Numbered from the stretch's first letter, positions 53,622 through 62,809 are shown. The stretch: 64,000 nt of DNA from Lacinutrix sp. (GCF_029238095.1 NZ_JAQWGS010000025.1:62001-126000), one strand, 5' to 3'. Translations and numbers: made by a program. The notes: generated from the letters alone by a model not told the origin.

Positions 53622-53710
53622 CACTATTCACTATTCACTATTCACTATTCACTATTCACTATTCACTATTCACTATTCACTATTCACTATTCACTATTCA
53701 CTATTCACTA
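53622..53710 (-). repeat. 7-bp tandem array (AATAGTG), 12 copies
   Basis: Twelve exact heptamers plus a partial one, perfect over 89 bp. On the sense strand the first unit supplies the TAG stop codon of rlmH (53708-53710), directly followed by TGA in the same frame. The other end is 23 nt before rdgB. A perfect array of this length is likely to vary in copy number between isolates. Confidence 0.95.
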
Positions 53711-54181
53711 GCGATGATGATAAGGTTCATTCTTTAAAATAGTAAAACCACGATACAATTGCTCAATAATAAATAAACGTACCATTTGGTGAGAAAATGT
53801 CATTTTTGATAATGAGACTTTTCCTTTTGCTTTATTATATACATCTTCAGAGAATCCATAAGGTCCACCAATAACAAAAATGAGTTGTTTAATACCAGAG
53901 TTCATGTGTTTTTGTAAATATTTAGAAAAGCCAACACTATCATGCTGTTTGCCGTTTTCGTCTAACAAAATTAAAACATCTGTAGCACTTAATTTATTTA
54001 AAATAAGTTCGCCTTCCTTTTGTTTTTGTTGTGCTTCACTAAGACTTTTTACATTTTTAATATCAGGAATAATTTCCAAATTAAATTTAATATAGAAACT
54101 TAGGCGTTTTGTATACTCTTCAATAAGAGACTGCAGTTGTTTATTGTCTGTTTTGCCAATGGCAATAAGTTTAATAGTCAT
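53708..54181 (-). CDS. rlmH: 23S rRNA pseudouridine-1915 N3-methyltransferase
   Basis: 157 residues, standard RlmH size. SPOUT-fold motifs include VLILLDENGKQHDS, FVIGGPYGF (SAM-binding glycine loop) and the C-terminal LSKMTFSHQMVRLFIIEQLYRG...YHHR. It methylates pseudouridine 1915 in helix 69 of 23S rRNA on the assembled ribosome. Its start overlaps the upstream gene's stop (TAATG), so translation is coupled. Its TAG stop is embedded in the heptamer array. Confidence 0.96.
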   Translation of the reverse strand: MTIKLIAIGKTDNKQLQSLIEEYTKRLSFYIKFNLEIIPDIKNVKSLSEAQQKQKEGELILNKLSATDVLILLDENGKQHDSVGFSKYLQKHMNSGIKQLIFVIGGPYGFSEDVYNKAKGKVSLSKMTFSHQMVRLFIIEQLYRGFTILKNEPYHHR

Positions 54182-55020
54182 TAAAAACAGTGTTTTGAAT
54201 TGTGATAAAATGGTATTTTTTCAAATAAACCATATCCATTTTCCATATGTGTTGTTTTTGATAACTCTAAATCATTCTTGTATTGTTCCCAATTTGAGTT
54301 TTCAAGAAGTTTTTCAACTCTTTTGTCTGTAGTGTGTCCACCATTTAGATAGAACTCTCCATCGGGTTTTATTATAGCAAGGTTATAGTTGTACATTATT
54401 TTAAAAAATTGGTTTTTAAAAACACCATTATCTTTTATCCAATTAAATCCACCATAGTTATTAACTACATTTTCTTCTGCTTTGTATAGGTAATTAATTT
54501 TAATTGAAAATTTTCTCTCATATTTTTCGATGCATTTATTTTGCTTTTTTAACCATTTTTTTCTGTTATTAATAAACTTTTTTTCATTAAAGTCATGGGT
54601 CCTTCTGCCTTTATCTCTTAAAGAAAGCGAAGTGTCTTTTTTTACGGCCAGAGTATGTTTAATATGTTTTTTATTGAGCGTAGAGAAGCTAAGAAGAGAA
54701 TCATAATATTTTAAAACTATAATTTCTCCGGAATCAATTTTTTTCTTAGAATCTCTATTGATTAATAATCTAATTTGCTGGTATACTTGAGTGCTTAATT
54801 TACCAAAGTAAAATTTATTAAGCACTTTATTAACAACTAGACTATCGGTTTTATATTCCAAACATTTGTAGGTATGGTTTTTGCATTTTTTTAAATAGAT
54901 AGTTTTATCTATTTCTTTATTGTAGGCATCAGTATAAATCTTTTTAGAATCTGTGTTTTGAGACCAAGAAATGGAAGTAAACAGCATAAAAAGTAAGTAG
55001 ACAAATAATTCTAATTTCAT
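54181..55020 (-). CDS. exported protein of unknown function, coupled to rlmH
   Basis: 279 residues. A signal peptide (about 1-20, ending ISWSQ) precedes a lysine- and aromatic-rich domain without membrane helices. The sequence is unusually rich in Lys, Asn and Tyr compared with neighbours (for example KKWLKKQNKCIEKYERKF), and contains an extracellular-looking GGHTTDKRVEKLLEN near the C terminus. No family is recognised. The TAATG overlap with rlmH implies one transcript, although an exported protein and a rRNA methylase share no obvious role. Confidence 0.6.
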   Translation of the reverse strand: MKLELFVYLLFMLFTSISWSQNTDSKKIYTDAYNKEIDKTIYLKKCKNHTYKCLEYKTDSLVVNKVLNKFYFGKLSTQVYQQIRLLINRDSKKKIDSGEIIVLKYYDSLLSFSTLNKKHIKHTLAVKKDTSLSLRDKGRRTHDFNEKKFINNRKKWLKKQNKCIEKYERKFSIKINYLYKAEENVVNNYGGFNWIKDNGVFKNQFFKIMYNYNLAIIKPDGEFYLNGGHTTDKRVEKLLENSNWEQYKNDLELSKTTHMENGYGLFEKIPFYHNSKHCF

Positions 55021-55108
55021 ATAAAATATTAGGTATTAATGCTAAACTACAATTAAATTTTAATAATCGTAAATCAATTTCTTATTTTAGCATAAACAAT
55101 TCTTAGCA

Positions 55109-55969
55109 ATGATTTCTCAAGAACAATTTAATAAAGAAATAGAACTAATAATAGCCAATGCTATTCGGGAAGATGTTGGTGATGGTGATCACAGTTCATT
55201 ATCCTGTATTCCAGAATCTGCTCAAGGTAAAGCTAAACTTTTAGTAAAAGATAATGGCATAATAGCAGGAGTAGAATTTGCAAAACAAGTGTTTGCTTAT
55301 GTAGATCCTAAAATGAAAGTTGAAACCCTTATAGAAGATGGAAGTAAAGTAAACTATGGTGATATTGTTTTTTATGTAGAAGGCGCCTCGCAATCCATTT
55401 TAAAAGCAGAACGACTAGTGCTTAATGCGATGCAGCGTATGAGTGCCATAGCAACCAAAACCAAACTTTTTGTAGATTTACTAAAAGGCACAGGAACAAA
55501 AATTTTGGACACACGTAAAACAACTCCAGGTATTCGTGCTCTAGAAAAATGGGCAGTTAAAATAGGTGGAGGAGAGAACCATAGGTTTGCACTTTACGAT
55601 ATGATTATGCTTAAAGATAACCACATTGATTTTGCTGGTGGTATTACAAAAGCTATAGAAAAAACACAACAGTATTTAAAAGCCACTAATCGCGACTTAA
55701 AAATTATAGTAGAAGCAAGAGACTTAAATGAAATTGAAGAAATCCTTAAAAGCGATGGTGTTTATAGAATACTAATAGATAACTTTAACTACCAAGATAC
55801 CAGAACAGCAGTAAAGCTAATTGGAAACAAATGCTTAACAGAAAGTTCTGGTGGTATAAACGAAAAAACCATTAGAGAGTATGCGCTTTGTGGAGTAAAT
55901 TTTATTTCGTCTGGAGCATTAACACACTCGGTTTATAATTTAGATTTAAGCTTAAAAGCTGTAGATTAA
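55109..55969 (+). CDS. nadC: nicotinate-nucleotide pyrophosphorylase
   Basis: 286 residues. Quinolinate phosphoribosyltransferase motifs: VLNAMQRMSAIAT, ILDTRKTTPGIRALEKWAV, GGGENHRFAL and the PRPP-binding ESSGGINEKTIREYA with SGALTHS near the end. It converts quinolinate and PRPP to nicotinate mononucleotide in de novo NAD synthesis. It heads a three-gene operon; its stop overlaps the BrkB start by one base (TAATG). Confidence 0.95.
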   Translation: MISQEQFNKEIELIIANAIREDVGDGDHSSLSCIPESAQGKAKLLVKDNGIIAGVEFAKQVFAYVDPKMKVETLIEDGSKVNYGDIVFYVEGASQSILKAERLVLNAMQRMSAIATKTKLFVDLLKGTGTKILDTRKTTPGIRALEKWAVKIGGGENHRFALYDMIMLKDNHIDFAGGITKAIEKTQQYLKATNRDLKIIVEARDLNEIEEILKSDGVYRILIDNFNYQDTRTAVKLIGNKCLTESSGGINEKTIREYALCGVNFISSGALTHSVYNLDLSLKAVD

Positions 55970-56979
55970 TGGCAGACGCTGTAAAAGAGGAGCTTTTAGA
56001 AGAGAAAATTGCTGAAAAGCAATTAAAAGAAAAGCAATTAAAAGTTAGATTGCTCAAAATTCCTGTGCTTAATATTGTAATAAAATTATTAAGTAAAGTT
56101 AAGTTGCCTGGATTAGAAGGATTATCGCTTTACGATTTGTTAGAATTATATAGTATAGGTATTGCTAAAGGTGCATTAACAACTAGAGCAAGCGCTATAG
56201 CTTACAGCTTTTTCACAGCCTTATTTCCGTTTTTACTTTTTATTATTATCATTATACCAAGTATTCCTATTGATGATTTTCAGGACGATTTTTTAATCTT
56301 CTTAGAATCGGTTTTACCACCAACAACTTCAGATTTCTTTTCGGACAATATATTTTTTGCTTTAAAAGATAAAAATAGTAACAGTGGTTTACTATCTACT
56401 GTTTTAGTGGTTGCTATTTTTTTAATGACAAATGGTGTAAACGCCTTATTTTCCGGTTTCGAGAATTCTTACCATCAACAATTAACACGTAATGTATTTA
56501 GGCAGTATTTGTATGCCATGGGAGTTGCATTAATATTGTCTTTGCTTTTAATTATTACAGTTGTAGTATTGGGTTATTTTCAAATTTATGTTGTAGATAA
56601 CACGTTAGAATTTTTTAAAGAATACGGTTACGAATCCAGAAGAAAAGCAGATTTTTGGGCAAATGTAGCACAATATACCTTTTTTGTAATTATTACTTTT
56701 TTCGCTACAGCCACATTATACTATTTGGGAACAAGAGAAGGTAAGAAAGCTAAATTTTTCTCTGTAGGTGCTTTATCTACCACTGTTCTAATCATGTTAA
56801 CCTCTTATTTATTTGGTGTTTACATAGAAAATTTCTCTCGTTATAACGAACTTTATGGTTCTATAGGAGCCTTATTAATATTACTATTTTACCTTTGGTT
56901 GAATGCAAATATTTTACTGTTAGGTTTTGAATTAAATATGGCATTAATGAATCTTAGAAAACAACAATATCATGATTAA
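55969..56979 (+). CDS. YihY/BrkB family inner membrane protein
   Basis: 336 residues with six hydrophobic helices and the family motif TRASAIAYSFFTALFPFLLF at about 77-96. A charged N-terminal coiled-coil-like segment (KEELLEEKIAEKQLKEKQLK) precedes the membrane domain. Family members were once called ribonuclease BN or virulence factor BrkB; their function is not settled. The stop overlaps the DUF2147 gene by 8 bp. Confidence 0.88.
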   Translation: MADAVKEELLEEKIAEKQLKEKQLKVRLLKIPVLNIVIKLLSKVKLPGLEGLSLYDLLELYSIGIAKGALTTRASAIAYSFFTALFPFLLFIIIIIPSIPIDDFQDDFLIFLESVLPPTTSDFFSDNIFFALKDKNSNSGLLSTVLVVAIFLMTNGVNALFSGFENSYHQQLTRNVFRQYLYAMGVALILSLLLIITVVVLGYFQIYVVDNTLEFFKEYGYESRRKADFWANVAQYTFFVIITFFATATLYYLGTREGKKAKFFSVGALSTTVLIMLTSYLFGVYIENFSRYNELYGSIGALLILLFYLWLNANILLLGFELNMALMNLRKQQYHD

Positions 56980-57397
56980 GCACTTTCTCATTCTAGTATT
57001 TTTAGTGTCTTTTTCTGGACAAGCTCAAGACATTTTTGGAAAGTGGAAAACGATAGATGACCAAACAGGTGAGGCAAAATCTATAGTTGAAATTTATAAA
57101 CGCGATGGAAAAGTTTTTGGCAAAATTGTTTCCATTTTAAACCCAGAAGTAAAGGACGCGCTTTGCTTAAAATGTGAAGGAGAGGATAAAAATAAGCCTG
57201 TTTTGGGTTTCGAACTTATCAAGAATATGACAAAAGAAGGACGCTATTATAAAAATGGAACTATTTTCGATCCAGAACATGGCAAGAAATATAAATGCAG
57301 ATTAATGCTAACCGAAAATCCTGATATATTACAAGTAAGAGGCTATATTGCCTTTTTATATGCTTCACAATATTGGCAACGAGTTAAAGAAAGATAA
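56972..57397 (+). CDS. DUF2147 family exported protein
   Basis: 141 residues. A signal peptide (ending SGQAQ) precedes a small lipocalin-like beta domain with the family features IFGKWKTIDDQTG at the start, VSILNPEVKDALC, FDPEHGKKYKCRL and RGYIAFLYASQYWQR at the end, including two conserved cysteines in DALCLKCEG. It is probably periplasmic; function unknown. It is the third gene of the nadC operon by overlap. Confidence 0.88.
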   Translation: MIKHFLILVFLVSFSGQAQDIFGKWKTIDDQTGEAKSIVEIYKRDGKVFGKIVSILNPEVKDALCLKCEGEDKNKPVLGFELIKNMTKEGRYYKNGTIFDPEHGKKYKCRLMLTENPDILQVRGYIAFLYASQYWQRVKER

Positions 57398-57452
57398 TAG
57401 AGATTATCGTATTTATTTCTCAGTTGGAAGTAAATTAACGAGATATCAATAC

Positions 57453-57494
57453 ATCGAATACCAAACACTAAAAATCGAATACTTAATACTAAAT
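57453..57494 (+). repeat. two 21-bp tandem units built of degenerate heptamers, before priA
   Basis: Period 21 with 7-nt substructure: ATCGAAT-ACCAAAC-ACTAAAA then ATCGAAT-ACTTAAT-ACTAAAT. It ends one base before the proposed TTG start of priA and contains TAA codons in more than one frame. Confidence 0.7.
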
Positions 57495-57495
57495 T

Positions 57496-59949
57496 TTGAG
57501 TCATTTCATAGACGTTATATTACCAATTCCTTTGGAAAAAATGTTTACTTATAGCATTACCAAAGCCGAATCTCAATTTTTAAAAGTTGGTATGCGTGTA
57601 TCTGTACCTTTTGGTAAAACCAAAATACACACAGGTTTGGTTGGCGCAATACATAACAATCCGCCTTTAATTTATGAGGCCAAACAAATTCATCAAATTT
57701 TAGACGAAAAGCCTATTGTAACCTCAAAACAATTATCTTTTTGGCAATGGATTGCAACTTATTATATGTGTACAATAGGTGAAGTTATGCGTGCAGCTTT
57801 ACCAAATGCCTTTATTTTAGAAAGTGAAACACTCGTAAGTAGAAACTTAAATAAAGACATAAAAGATACTGATTTAAAAGACGATGAGTATCTGGTTATT
57901 GAAGCTTTGCATCATCAATCTACACTAAAAATTCAGGAGATTTCTAATATTTTAAATAAAAAGAATGTGCTTCCTGTTATTAAACGGCTTATCGATAAAG
58001 AGGTTATTTTACTTCAGGAAGAAATTTACGATAAATACAAACCCAAATATGTTAGGTATGTAAAATTGCAAGCAGAATATACAAATGAGATTGGATTGCA
58101 TCAATTGTTAGATGATTTAAGCCGTGCAGAAAAGCAAAGAAAGGTGGTTTTGACCTTATTTTCGATTTCTGCCAAAACAAAAAAGCCAATAAAAGTAAAA
58201 ACATTAGTAGAAGAGAGCGGAAGCTCTACTGCAATTATAAAAGCTTTAATAGATAAAGATGTTCTAGAAGAATATCATATTCAAACCGACCGTATAGAAT
58301 ATGATGGTGAAGAAAACGAAGCAACCAAAACTTTAAACGAATACCAAACTGAAGCGCTTAAGCAAATAGAAAAGACTTTTAAAACTCAAAATGTAACGTT
58401 GTTACATGGTATTACGTCTTCTGGCAAAACAGAGGTTTATGTAAAGCTTATAGAGCAAATTCTAGCCCAAGGAAAACAAGTATTGTATTTGTTGCCTGAA
58501 ATTGCTTTAACAACACAGTTAGTTACCAGACTTCAAAATTATTTTGGAGAACAAGTTTCTGTTTTTCATAGCAAATACTCAGCTCACGAACGTGTTGAGG
58601 TTTATAATCATGTGTTGGGTAATTCCGCGAAAGCGAAAATAATTTTAGGAGCACGTTCGTCTATATTTTTACCATTTCATGATTTAGGATTAATAATAGT
58701 AGACGAAGAACACGAACAGTCCTTTAAGCAATTTGATCCAGCGCCTCGTTATCATGCACGTGATGCAGCAGTTGTTTTGGCGCATTTACATCAAGCAAAA
58801 ACATTGTTAGGTAGTGCAACACCATGCTTAGAAAGTTATAATAATGCAGTAGAAAAAAAATACGGAATAGTAGAAATTAACCGTCGTTATAATAATGTGC
58901 AGCCACCAGAAATCGAATTGGTAGATATTGCAGATAAGCACAAAAAGAAACGCATGAAAGGTCATTTTAGCGATAGAATGATTGAAGAAATTACTGATGC
59001 TTTAGACCAAGGTCATCAAATTATCTTATTTCAAAACCGAAGAGGTTACTCACCAATTGTAGAGTGTAATACTTGTGGACATTCGCCACAATGTCCTAAT
59101 TGCGATGTGAGTTTAACCTACCATCAATACAGAAAACAATTGCGTTGTCATTATTGTGGACATAACAATGCCATGTTACAAAAATGTATGGCTTGCGGCA
59201 TTTCTAATTTAGATACTAAAGGCTTTGGTACAGAGCAAATAGAATCTGAAGCTAAAACATTATTTCCTAAGGCTAATGTTGCACGAATGGATTTAGATAC
59301 CACACGTGGCAAATACGGATACGAAAAAATAATTACTGCTCTTGAGCAACAAGAAATAGATATTTTAGTTGGTACACAAATGCTTACTAAAGGTTTAGAT
59401 TTTAGAAACGTTAAGCTTGTTGGTATTATGAATGCTGATAATATGCTAAATTTTCCAGATTTTAGAGCACATGAAAGGAGTTTTCAACTTATGTTGCAAG
59501 TTTCTGGTCGAGCAGGAAGAACAAAAAAACGCGGTAAAGTATTAATACAAACTTATAATCCATACCATAAAATTTTACAGCAAGTCTCTACAAACGATTA
59601 TGTTGGCATGTTTAAAGAGCAACTACAAGAGCGTCGAGATTTTAAATATCCACCTTATTTTAGACTTATAAAAATAACGCTAAAACATAGAGATTATACT
59701 AAAGTAGAAACAGCAAGCGAGTGGTTTGCGAAATCATTACGTCAGGTTTTTAAAACAAATGTTTTAGGTCCAGAATTTCCACCTGTTTCTCGAGTTAGAA
59801 ATCAATATTTAAAAAATATACTTGTAAAAATACCTCAAGCACAATCGTTAGGAAAAACAAAAGATGCAATAAAGAAAATTAATTTTAGTTTTGAGGCTGT
59901 ACCAGCTTTTAAAGGTGTACGTGTTATATTAAATGTAGATAATTATTAA
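57496..59949 (+). CDS. priA: primosomal replication restart helicase PriA
   Basis: 817 residues. The N-terminal DNA 3'-end-binding domain starts FIDVILPIPLEKMFTYSI. Walker A GITSSGKTE is at about 307-315 and DEEH at about 402; eight zinc-ligand cysteines lie at about 524-575 in CNTCGHSPQCPNC and CHYCGHNN...CMACG. It unwinds stalled forks and loads the replisome. The start is a TTG at 57496, since the first ATG lies in the middle of the conserved N-terminal motif; the heptamer repeat ends just before it. Confidence 0.93.
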   Translation: MSHFIDVILPIPLEKMFTYSITKAESQFLKVGMRVSVPFGKTKIHTGLVGAIHNNPPLIYEAKQIHQILDEKPIVTSKQLSFWQWIATYYMCTIGEVMRAALPNAFILESETLVSRNLNKDIKDTDLKDDEYLVIEALHHQSTLKIQEISNILNKKNVLPVIKRLIDKEVILLQEEIYDKYKPKYVRYVKLQAEYTNEIGLHQLLDDLSRAEKQRKVVLTLFSISAKTKKPIKVKTLVEESGSSTAIIKALIDKDVLEEYHIQTDRIEYDGEENEATKTLNEYQTEALKQIEKTFKTQNVTLLHGITSSGKTEVYVKLIEQILAQGKQVLYLLPEIALTTQLVTRLQNYFGEQVSVFHSKYSAHERVEVYNHVLGNSAKAKIILGARSSIFLPFHDLGLIIVDEEHEQSFKQFDPAPRYHARDAAVVLAHLHQAKTLLGSATPCLESYNNAVEKKYGIVEINRRYNNVQPPEIELVDIADKHKKKRMKGHFSDRMIEEITDALDQGHQIILFQNRRGYSPIVECNTCGHSPQCPNCDVSLTYHQYRKQLRCHYCGHNNAMLQKCMACGISNLDTKGFGTEQIESEAKTLFPKANVARMDLDTTRGKYGYEKIITALEQQEIDILVGTQMLTKGLDFRNVKLVGIMNADNMLNFPDFRAHERSFQLMLQVSGRAGRTKKRGKVLIQTYNPYHKILQQVSTNDYVGMFKEQLQERRDFKYPPYFRLIKITLKHRDYTKVETASEWFAKSLRQVFKTNVLGPEFPPVSRVRNQYLKNILVKIPQAQSLGKTKDAIKKINFSFEAVPAFKGVRVILNVDNY

Positions 59950-59975
59950 CTGTTTGTTTATATTTAAAACAAAAA

Positions 59976-60003
59976 AAATCTACCGTTACATGGTAGGATT
60001 TTC
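59976..60003. terminator. possible terminator hairpin after priA
   Basis: AAAATCTACC pairs GGTAGGATTTT with one bulge around a 7-nt loop; weaker than the other terminators and convergent with the LytTR gene. Confidence 0.5.
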
Positions 60004-60029
60004 CAGCTATTAACCAAATGCTAAGTGTG

Positions 60030-60725
60030 TTAGATGTTGTTTAAAGCATCAACAAGCATGGTTTTTTTATTCCTACTTAAAGGAATTTCATAAGATCCAA
60101 CTTCAACATTTTTACTGTTAAATCGGTCTACTTTATCTAAATTTACAATGTAAGATTTATGAATCCTTAAAAATTTACCATCAGGTAATTCAGTTTCAAA
60201 AGCTTTCATTGTAGATAATACAACTAAAGAAGTGTCTTCTGTTACTAATTTAACATAATCTCCAAGAGCTTCAATCCACTTTATATCCTTAATGTAGACT
60301 TTACGTTTTTTAAGATTACTTTTTACAAAAATATGTTCGCCTTCTGTTTCGTTGAAGTCTAATTTTAGTTTGTGTTGTTCTAGAGCTTTGCCAACAGCCT
60401 GATTAAAACGTTCTCTCGTAATAGGTTTTTGTAAATAATCTGTAGCGTCGTAATTAAAGGCTTTAAATGCGTATTCTGTTTTTCCTGTTACAAAAATAAT
60501 TTGAGGCTTGTTATTTAATACATCTAACAGCTGAAAACCATTAAGAACTGGCATTTCTATATCTAAAAAAATAAGGTCTACTTTGTATGTATTCAAACCA
60601 TTTTTTGCCTCTAGTGCACTACAATATTGAGCTATAAGATTTAGTGCACTATTACTCTCTATCAATTTAACAATTGAAAGTCTTTGAATTGCCGAGTCAT
60701 CAACAACTACACAATTTAGAGTCAT
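60030..60725 (-). CDS. LytTR family response regulator
   Basis: 231 residues. An N-terminal receiver domain has the acidic pocket D9/D10 and phosphoacceptor D55 (LIFLDIEMPV), with the T/K positions TGKTEYAFKAF downstream. A C-terminal LytTR DNA-binding domain (about 130-231) contains DIKWIEALGDYVKLV and RIHKSYIVNLDKVDRF. It would regulate transcription on phosphorylation by a histidine kinase; no kinase gene is adjacent. It is divergent from rpsF. Confidence 0.92.
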   Translation of the reverse strand: MTLNCVVVDDSAIQRLSIVKLIESNSALNLIAQYCSALEAKNGLNTYKVDLIFLDIEMPVLNGFQLLDVLNNKPQIIFVTGKTEYAFKAFNYDATDYLQKPITRERFNQAVGKALEQHKLKLDFNETEGEHIFVKSNLKKRKVYIKDIKWIEALGDYVKLVTEDTSLVVLSTMKAFETELPDGKFLRIHKSYIVNLDKVDRFNSKNVEVGSYEIPLSRNKKTMLVDALNNI

Positions 60726-60872
60726 AGGTTATTTGTGTTTAGATAATATTATCGACAATTTTACAAAAAATTCGGATTAAATCCAAAAAACATCGCTTAA
60801 ACGTAATCTTTAACATTTTGTTATGCACTTAATCGAATGGTTTTTTATGTTTTTAATTTAATTAGAAAAGAA

Positions 60873-60903
60873 TTGTATGTTTTAATAAAAAGACTTATTT
60901 TTG
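60873..60903 (+). promoter_or_regulatory. promoter of the rpsF operon
   Basis: TTG at 60873-60875, 20 nt, then TATTTTTG at 60896-60903; the ATG is 33 nt further. A good match to the Bacteroidota consensus. Confidence 0.7.
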
Positions 60904-60935
60904 CACTCATTTTTAACACAATAAAATAGATTTTT

Positions 60936-61274
60936 ATGAATCATTATGAAACTGTTTTCATCTTAAATCCCGTTTTATCTGAAACTCAGATAAAGGAAAC
61001 AGTACAGAAGTATGAAGAATTTCTTACTAGTAGAGGAGCAAAGATGGTATCAAAAGAAGATTGGGGCTTAAAGAAGTTAGCTTATCCAATCCAAAACAAA
61101 AAAAGTGGCTTTTACCACTTATTTGAGTACACCGTAGATGGTGAACACATTAATCCTTTAGAAGTAGAGTTTAGACGTGATGAGCGTTTTATGCGTTACT
61201 TAACTGTAGCTTTAGATAAGCACGCGATTTCGTGGGCAGAAAGAAGAAGAGCTAAACTTAAACAAAAAGCATAA
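60936..61274 (+). CDS. rpsF: 30S ribosomal protein S6
   Basis: 112 residues with the S6 opening [13 protein letters not shown] and the central [26 protein letters not shown]6 binds the platform of the small subunit together with S18. It is the first gene of the conserved rpsF-rpsR-rplI operon, with 2-bp and 13-bp spacers to the next genes. Confidence 0.98.
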   Translation: MNHYETVFILNPVLSETQIKETVQKYEEFLTSRGAKMVSKEDWGLKKLAYPIQNKKSGFYHLFEYTVDGEHINPLEVEFRRDERFMRYLTVALDKHAISWAERRRAKLKQKA

Positions 61275-61276
61275 TT

Positions 61277-61573
61277 ATGGCATCTATAGAACAACAAGCA
61301 AAAGGAAAAAAAGAAGGTGAAATTAGATATTTAACACCTTTAAATATTGACACGAATAAGCAAAAAAAATACTGTCGTTTTAAGAAGTCTGGAATCAAAT
61401 ATGTAGATTATAAAGATGCAGATTGGTTATTAGGTTTTATAAACGAACAAGGTAAAATTTTGCCAAGACGTTTAACAGGAACTTCTTTAAAATACCAAAG
61501 AAAAGTATCTGTAGCTGTAAAAAGAGCGCGTCATTTAGCGTTATTACCTTATGTAACAGATTTATTAAAATAA
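61277..61573 (+). CDS. rpsR: 30S ribosomal protein S18
   Basis: 98 residues with the S18 core [22 protein letters not shown] and [18 protein letters not shown]. The N-terminal extension (about 20 residues, [14 protein letters not shown]) is longer than in E. coli, as usual in Bacteroidota. It forms the S6-S18 heterodimer on the ribosome platform. Confidence 0.98.
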   Translation: MASIEQQAKGKKEGEIRYLTPLNIDTNKQKKYCRFKKSGIKYVDYKDADWLLGFINEQGKILPRRLTGTSLKYQRKVSVAVKRARHLALLPYVTDLLK

Positions 61574-61586
61574 AATTATCATAACA

Positions 61587-62036
61587 ATGGAACTTATATT
61601 AAAACAAGACGTTGAAAATTTAGGATTTAAAGACGATGTTGTAACGGTTAAGAACGGTTATGGTAGAAATTTTTTAATTCCTTCTGGTCACGCTGTATTA
61701 GCTACATCTTCTGCAAAGAAAGTATTAGCCGAAAACATAAAGCAACGTGCATTTAAAGAAAAGAAAGAAATCGAAGATGCAACTGCAATTGCAGAAGCTA
61801 TTAAAGGTTTAGAAATTAAAATCGCTTCAAAAACTGGTCAAGGAGACAAGTTATTTGGTTCTGTAAACAATATCAACCTTGCAGAAGCATTAGAAAAAGA
61901 AGGTCACGCAATTGATAAAAAATTCATCTCAGTTGTAGGTGGAAATGTAAAACGTTTAGGTAAGTATGATGCTACTGTACGTTTACATAGATCAGTATCA
62001 GCAGACATTCAGTTTGAAGTTGTAGCGCAAGCTTAA
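61587..62036 (+). CDS. rplI: 50S ribosomal protein L9
   Basis: 149 residues, two-domain L9: N-terminal MELILKQDVENLGFKDDVVTVKNGYGRNFLIP, a long connecting helix and a C-terminal domain. It binds 23S rRNA near the L1 stalk. Last gene of the S6-S18-L9 operon, followed by a strong terminator. Confidence 0.98.
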   Translation: MELILKQDVENLGFKDDVVTVKNGYGRNFLIPSGHAVLATSSAKKVLAENIKQRAFKEKKEIEDATAIAEAIKGLEIKIASKTGQGDKLFGSVNNINLAEALEKEGHAIDKKFISVVGGNVKRLGKYDATVRLHRSVSADIQFEVVAQA

Positions 62037-62056
62037 GATTTTAAATCACATCAAAT

Positions 62057-62090
62057 AAAACCGTTTGGAGCTACTCTAAACGGTTTTTTT
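62057..62090 (+). terminator. intrinsic terminator of the rpsF operon
   Basis: AAAACCGTTTgGAG pairs CTCtAAACGGTTTT around CTA (one mismatch), then a T run. Confidence 0.88.
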
Positions 62091-62203
62091 AATTTATAAA
62101 TTTTGCTTTAAAAAAACAGTTTTTTTATAAGAGCAAAAGTTGATTATTTCAATAAACTTGTTTCAAGTAACCATTTGACATTAAAAAAAATAAGAAATAC
62201 CAA

Positions 62204-62671
62204 ATGAAATATTCTAGACTTACAAAAGAACAATTTGAAGAACTACATCAAGAATTTATTAATTTTTTGGCAACTCAATCTATAACAGTAGACGAGTGGC
62301 AAGATATCAAGACAAATAAACCATATGTCGCAGAACAAGAGTTAGATATCTTTAGTGATTTGGTTTGGGAAGGTGTTTTAAACCAAACTAAATATTTAGA
62401 GCACATATCTCCAAAAGATATTCATTTGTTTGCACTTAATGAAGACCATATGCACCTTATAGGTATTAAGGTAAAAGAAGACGTAGATTTAACTACTGCA
62501 GAAGGTTTTAATTGGTTAAGAGCAAACTTGATGCATGATCATGTAGAGTTTGTTCAAGCAAAAAAAGACTATACTAATGATAAAAATTTAGATAAGTTTA
62601 CACTCATTCAACAAGGCTCTAATATTACAAAAGGAGAACTGTATCAATATATGTTTAGGCTTATAAATTAA
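62204..62671 (+). CDS. DUF6495 family protein
   Basis: 155 residues without signal peptide or membrane helix. It starts KYSRLTKEQFEELHQEFINFLATQSI and contains EQELDIFSDLVWEGVL, a highly conserved pattern of the flavobacterial DUF6495 family often found next to hisS, as here. Function unknown; the conservation beside a tRNA synthetase gene suggests a housekeeping role, but nothing more specific can be read. Confidence 0.8.
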   Translation: MKYSRLTKEQFEELHQEFINFLATQSITVDEWQDIKTNKPYVAEQELDIFSDLVWEGVLNQTKYLEHISPKDIHLFALNEDHMHLIGIKVKEDVDLTTAEGFNWLRANLMHDHVEFVQAKKDYTNDKNLDKFTLIQQGSNITKGELYQYMFRLIN

Positions 62672-62792
62672 CAAATTTTTGAGTAATCAGGAATCTCATT
62701 AATTAACTTTCATAATTTATAACTAATCAACTATTTTTGTCATTCATGCGAATCGATAAAGACATAAAAAAATAAGTAATAATTAAAACAAA

Positions 62793-62809
62793 TCCCTTTT
62801 TTTAAGGGA
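62793..62809 (+). promoter_or_regulatory. small hairpin 5 nt before the hisS start codon
   Basis: TCCCTT (62793-62798) pairs AAGGGA (62804-62809) around five T. It lies where the ribosome would cover the transcript, so it may affect initiation; no T-box or his-specific element is visible. Confidence 0.4.

Noticed and set aside
53622-53710. Regularly repeated DNA that could be taken for a CRISPR array
   Set aside because: The period is 7 bp with no unique spacers, and no cas genes are present; it is a simple tandem array.
57348-57554. 68-codon frame between DUF2147 and priA
   Set aside because: It overlaps the end of one conserved gene and the start of another, and has no recognisable protein features.
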